Made by a program: the position numbers and the translations under genes. The notes beneath the pieces are model-generated. The model did no database searches. It was given only the letters and a program-made list of their open reading frames with translations, and was not told where the DNA came from. A DNA stretch of 64,000 nucleotides from Lindgomyces ingoldianus. Its lineage: Eukaryota > Ascomycota > Dothideomycetes > Pleosporales > Lindgomycetaceae. Every line of letters begins with the position of its first letter. The stretch's first letter is position 1. This document shows positions 59,235 to 64,000 of the stretch, in pieces. Location: positions 539,919 through 603,918 of the forward strand of contig NW_022985173.1 in assembly GCF_010093535.1 (NCBI RefSeq), read 5' to 3'.

Positions 59235-61566
59235 ACTAGCTTATATAAAATTAAAAGTATTAAAAAGAGAGATGTTATTATTAAAAACAAAAATAGCTTA
59301 CTAAAGCTTTAATATACACAGGTTAAACTATACTATAAAAAAAAAAAAAAGACAACTTACTTATAATAAATAACCTAGATAAACTAATCTTTATATAAAA
59401 AAATTTTTTAAAGAAGAGAAAAAAAAAACAGCTTTATAAAAATATTATAAAGGTAAAACTAAAGCCTACTATAAACTAAGCCCCTTAGGATAGCAATGCT
59501 GCACTAGTGCAAAGGGAAGATATAGATACTAGAAGAAGTAAAAGGTAAAGAAAACCTGCATAAAGTCTAGACTAAGTATTTCTAACCTAAAAAAAAAAGA
59601 TAATTAGGCCTTATTTATTAAGCTTTATATAGATAGTGTAATTACTATACTTAGAAAACTATTTAAGAAATTAGACTACATAAAAATAGACACCTTAATT
59701 ACTAATAGTACTTTTAAAGTTATAGTGTATAACTTAATAAAGCATAAAAGTTAGATTTTTAACCTTTACTTTATATAAAAAGTAAAAGGTAAAATAACTT
59801 AACTATATAAAAAATCCTACCTAGTGTTTACTAGCTACTTAAATAAAAAAAAGAAAAAAATTCTTACTTAGTTACTAACTATTTAAAGAATAAGCTAGAA
59901 ACTACTTTTAGCTATAAAAGTAAGCTTAAAAGCTATGTATAAAATGCATTTTAAACTATGTAATATTATATAAGCATATATTTAATTTATAGATAAGCTT
60001 ATGCGCACACTGTACATAAAGCTACTAAAGGAGATACGCTAGAGCTTTCTACTAAATATAATACTCTAGGTTGTATAACCTTTATATAGAGCTACTAAAT
60101 TAAGACTATATTAGTTTAAAATATATTATAACTACTATAAAAAAAAAGCTGTGTATGCATATCTCTTTATACAACTTCTACCTTTTAATTACTAATAAAA
60201 AAGAGCACACTTTTAGTATTACTAGCTTATAAATAAATAATACTTTAAGCATTATAATAAAAGATTTTATATAAAAAAAAAAAGAAACTATAAAAAGTAA
60301 AGTTTTATATAAAAAGTAAAACTATCTTAGTAAAAAAGCAGCCTATTAAGTTTAATAGTAAAAGAATTAAACTTACACATAACATAGTAGCTTTTACTTA
60401 AAAGAGATAAGTAAGCTACTTTTATATAATTAACCTAAAGAATAAAAATGCTGCATAATAATATGTTAAGTAATATGTAAAAGAGGTATACATTGCATTT
60501 ATATATTAACTAAAGGTAGTATTTAACCTGTTTATTACTGCATAAACTATAGACTCTTTACACAACAATATTAACATACTTAACGCATAAATTTAATAGT
60601 AGATAAATAATAGTAAGCATAGTTTTACTTTTTTACTATTATAGCTTAATTATGTAAAGCTGTTTATTTTTATAGATAAATTATTTACTAATAATAAAAA
60701 CCTTAGCTTATAGCTAAAATTTTTAATTATATTAAGTAATAAAGACTATATAAAGTAAAGTAACTACTTTAAAATACTAGGCAACATTATATACTAAAAT
60801 TTTACTAAGTGTAAAAGAGTAACTAGGAGTGTCTTTACTAGTAAACTATATAAAATAGTTAAAAAGTTTAATAATATAATTACTTTTAGTATAACTTTAT
60901 AGTAAATTATATAAATGCTTAAACTACTACTAATTTTAGTAGTAATCTATATAAATTTAAGGTCTTTATATAATTACCTTATTAAGCTAGGCACTACTAG
61001 TAAAAAGTAACTTATAATTAACATTATATTACTCTATAAATTATATAAGAAGAGGGAAATTACTAAAATAAAGTAAATTAATAGTAAAAACAACTTAGTA
61101 GATGCATGTATAAAGAAAACACTAAACTAGGCTTTTTAATTATTAGTCCTAACTAACTACCTCTCTGTCTAGATAGAAGCATCTGTGGACTAGCTAAATT
61201 CTATGCGCAAAGATGCCTTAAACTAACTAGACTAATAACGCCTTTATATAAAGCTTATTTCTTTTTGTTTTTTTTTTATATTATATACACTTATCTTTCT
61301 TATTATAAGAATCTGTTACTGTTAGCACTATATAAAAAAAGAAAAGAGCTAGAGGATTATATAGTAAAGCTTAAAAAGTAAAAAATAAAGAAAAGAAAAG
61401 CTATTTACATAGTATAACTAGCTTATTCTAACGCACAGCATTACTAAGGTAAGTCCTAATAAATAGAGTAAAGTAAAGGTAAAACATAATTAGATAAACT
61501 TACACAAATAAAAGAGAGGTAACGCGTATAGAAAGTAACTTTTTAGATAAAAAGAAAAGTTACTAG

Positions 61567-61832
61567 TGTCTGTACACAGCAGCAGCGTTGCGGCCTAGAT
61601 ATAAGCAATCACGCACAAGCAGGATCACATATCTATGTCACATAATGCTTGTACGCGAACCTCTGTGTGTAAACATCTAGATATCCCTCTTTTCTTCTAT
61701 ATAAAGAAAAAATAAGAAGTAATTAACACTAGTTACCTAACACCTCTATGCAATGTTTACACTGTGCAAACCTCTCTGTCTTGTACGCATTTGCTAACAC
61801 TAAGTGCTAGCTAGCAGAGAGTCTATTTAACA
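61567..61832 (+). repeat. 3' LTR of copia B
   Basis: 266 bp, TGTCTGTACACAGC...GTCTATTTAACA, followed by ATCTA. Confidence 0.92.
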
Positions 61833-63441
61833 ATCTATATAATTACTAGATAACTTTTAAGCTTAGTAAACAACCTAGTTATAAGCTACTATATAAAATG
61901 TTACTAAATAAATTAAAAGTGCTTTAAAAATACCTTAATAAGAACTTAAAAAAAAAGTTTATTTAAGCTAGCTTTTTACTAGTAGTGTTACTTATACTAT
62001 TTATAAAGAAACCTAGAAGTAAGCTTTAATTTTGTGTTAACTACTAAAGACTAAATACTATTACTATTAAAAACTAATACTTAATTTTTTTTTACAGAAA
62101 ACTTTAAGCTAACTAAGTAAAGTAAAGTATTTTATAAAGTTAGATATTATTACTGCCTTTAATAAGCTAAAGATAGTAAAGAGTAATAAGTAGCTAATAG
62201 TGTTTTAGACCTAATATAGACTATTTAAGTACCTAGTAATGCCCTTTAGCTTAGCTAACACGCCTAGTACTTTTTAACATTTTATAAATAACTTACTTTA
62301 ACTCTACCTAGACATGTTCTGCACTATGTATATTAATAATATTTTAATTTATAGTAATAGCTTTTTAGAGCACAAACAGCATGTACGCCTAGTGCTAAAG
62401 GCTATAGAAAAAGCAGGTCTACAACTTAACATAGACAAATGTAAGTTCTACTAATTAAAAGTTACATATTTAAGATATGTAATCTTTATAAATAGTATCT
62501 AAATAAACCCTATTAAGGTTTAGACTATACTAAATTAGTAATACCTAAAAAATGTAAAAAATATTTAAGCTTTTATAAAATTTACTAACTTTTACTAATA
62601 ATTTATTAATAACTTTTTATAGTAAGTAAGCCTTATAATTATACTTACTAAAAAAAAGATTTAATTTAACTTTAACTTAAATTACTAATAGTCTTTTAAC
62701 TAGCTAAAGAAAGCTTTTACTAAAGCCTTAATACTCTACTACTTTAACTTTAAACTACTAATACTTATAGAAGCTAATGCCTTAGACTACATAGTAGTAG
62801 AAGTTTTCTTCTAGACTAAGCTAGATAGAACCATTAGGCCTATTACATACTTCTTAAAAAGAATAAGTTCTGTAAAAGGTAATTATAAGATCTATAATAA
62901 AAAATTACTTACTATAGTATACTACTTTAAATAATAGCAACTTAAACTAGAAAGTGCAGCGCATCTAATATAGGTTTTATCTAACTATAAGAACTTGTAG
63001 TACTTTATAACTATAAAATAACTTAGCTACTAATAAGCTTATTAGTTTAAATACTTATCTTATTTTAATTTTAAGATTACTTATTATTCTAGTTAAAACA
63101 AAGAGAAACTAGATGCTTTTATAAAGTAATTTTAAAATGTTTTTACTTAGAAAAAAGTGTAAAAAGCTTAACACTAAACTTTACTTTAACTTAAGCTATT
63201 TTTAGACCTTAACTTAAATAAAATAAATTAAATAATTAATTAAATTATTACTAATAAGTATCTAAATAATAAATTTATCTAAGAAACTTTAAACTTACTT
63301 TAAAACAGCGCTAGTTAGTTAAAAAAGGTAACACTAGCTAACTATAAAAACTAAAATAGTAAGCTATATTACTATAACTAACTTATAATTTTTAATTTTA
63401 ATAAACTAAAAATTAAACTACTTTAAATTATATATAACTTG
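61833..63441 (+). mobile_element. Gypsy element 2b, third fragment (reverse transcriptase)
   Basis: The host gypsy copy resumes after copia B. The plus strand reads YLDMFCTMYINNILIYSNS at about 62310-62360, then EHKQHVRLVLKAIEKAGLQ and LNIDKCKF, the Ty3/gypsy RT core with YIDD changed to YINN. It then runs through the RNase H region until copia D enters at 63442. Confidence 0.9.
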
Positions 63442-64000
63442 TGTCCGTACGCAGCAGCAGCGTCGCGGCCTGGATACGAACGATCGCGCACGAGCAGGAT
63501 CACGTATCTATGTCACATGATGCTCGTGCGCGAACCTCTGTGCGCGAACATCTAGATATCCCCCTTTTCCTCTGTACAGAGGAAAGACAAAAGCAATAGA
63601 ACTAGAAACATGTTGCCCTTACCTTACCTACCTTATATGCTGTGCACACTATACACCACTCTTACTCTTGCTACTTAAGTGCTTATACTATAAGCAGCTA
63701 GCTGTTAGAGCCTATTTAATACTAATTAGTAGTTAATTTAATTAACTATAAATTAGTAAAAGTAATAATAAAGTACCTACGCTTTATAAAGTACTTTATT
63801 TTATTACCTATTCTTTAGGAAAAGTAACAGTAGAGTACTTACACCTTATAAGGTACTTTATTTAGTTACTTATTTTTTAGAATAGCAGATTAATCCTTTA
63901 CATTATACAGTAAGCTCTGCTACTGTATAAAGTAAGAAGGAGATAGTGTAAGACACACACTAAAGCTACTAAAGCTGTACAACCTAGTAGCTAGACAATA
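63442..64000 (+). mobile_element. Copia element D, 5' end (cut by window edge)
   Basis: A 280-bp LTR (63442-63721) of the copia A type, starting TGTCCGTACGCAGC and ending with TATTTAATA for TATTTAACA, followed by leader sequence matching 36430-36700. The preceding ACTTG is its expected duplication. It is better preserved than copia A. The rest lies outside the window. Confidence 0.88.

Larger units (their letters stand above)
44069..61832 (+). mobile_element. Copia LTR retrotransposon B, RIP-dead, with two nested elements
   Basis: 266-bp LTRs at both ends and a perfect duplication ATCTA (44064-44068, 61833-61837). Its own length without the two nested elements is about 6.2 kb. Pol is on the plus strand and co-linear with copia A, but here the RT/RNase H end is complete (59240-61560). 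Copia C is inserted at 47605-53494 and gypsy element 2 at 53570-59234. This copy is among the most damaged, with poly-A/T-rich, stop-filled frames. Confidence 0.92.

Overview
The window looks like part of a chromosome of a filamentous ascomycete (Pezizomycotina). It has short GT-AG introns of 52-65 bp, a dispersed single 5S rRNA gene, HET-NACHT-WD40 and TPR-CHAT genes, and a very AT-rich block of transposons whose reading frames are broken almost only by TAA/TAG. Paired LTRs differ by C-to-T/G-to-A transitions. This is the signature of repeat-induced point mutation (RIP). I cannot name the species.

Left part (1-14.6 kb): gene-poor and full of relics. It holds a hAT-type MITE sitting inside a dead ORF with a perfect 8-bp target duplication, a DUF7924-like fragment, a 5S rRNA gene (minus strand, 119 nt, T-tract terminator), several solo LTRs with 5-bp duplications, one partial LTR dimer, and a RIP-damaged HET-NACHT-WD40 (NLR-type) pseudogene of about 2.9 kb. 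A further degraded coding stretch at 13.9-14.5 kb was not identified.

Gene island (14.7-24.3 kb): the best-preserved DNA. Two divergent genes face away from each other: a 333-residue beta-rich protein of unknown family (minus strand, two exons) and a 1247-residue TPR-CHAT caspase-like protease (plus strand, two exons, His1096/Cys1138). A 530-bp foldback hAT MITE lies in their shared promoter region. By analogy with fungal loci where a CHAT or subtilisin protease neighbours its effector, this pair is the best candidate for an undescribed cell-death or incompatibility module. That function is inferred, not shown. Downstream lie an unidentified frameshifted gene, a GT34 galactosyl/mannosyltransferase pseudogene with three lesions, and a small ORF entered by a TIR element.

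Repeat block (24.4-64 kb): nested, RIP-dead transposons with no intact gene. Gypsy element 1 (24579-31746, minus) carries a Fot1/pogo transposon. A second gypsy copy (plus, from 32950) is split by an unclassified insert holding copia A and three solo LTRs, by copia B (44069-61832), which itself holds copia C (47605-53494, minus) and gypsy element 2 (53570-59234, minus), and by copia D (63442 to beyond the edge). Target-site duplications are readable for most of these, and several empty sites are visible in sister copies within the window. Three runs of N (10, 300 and 290) mark assembly gaps.
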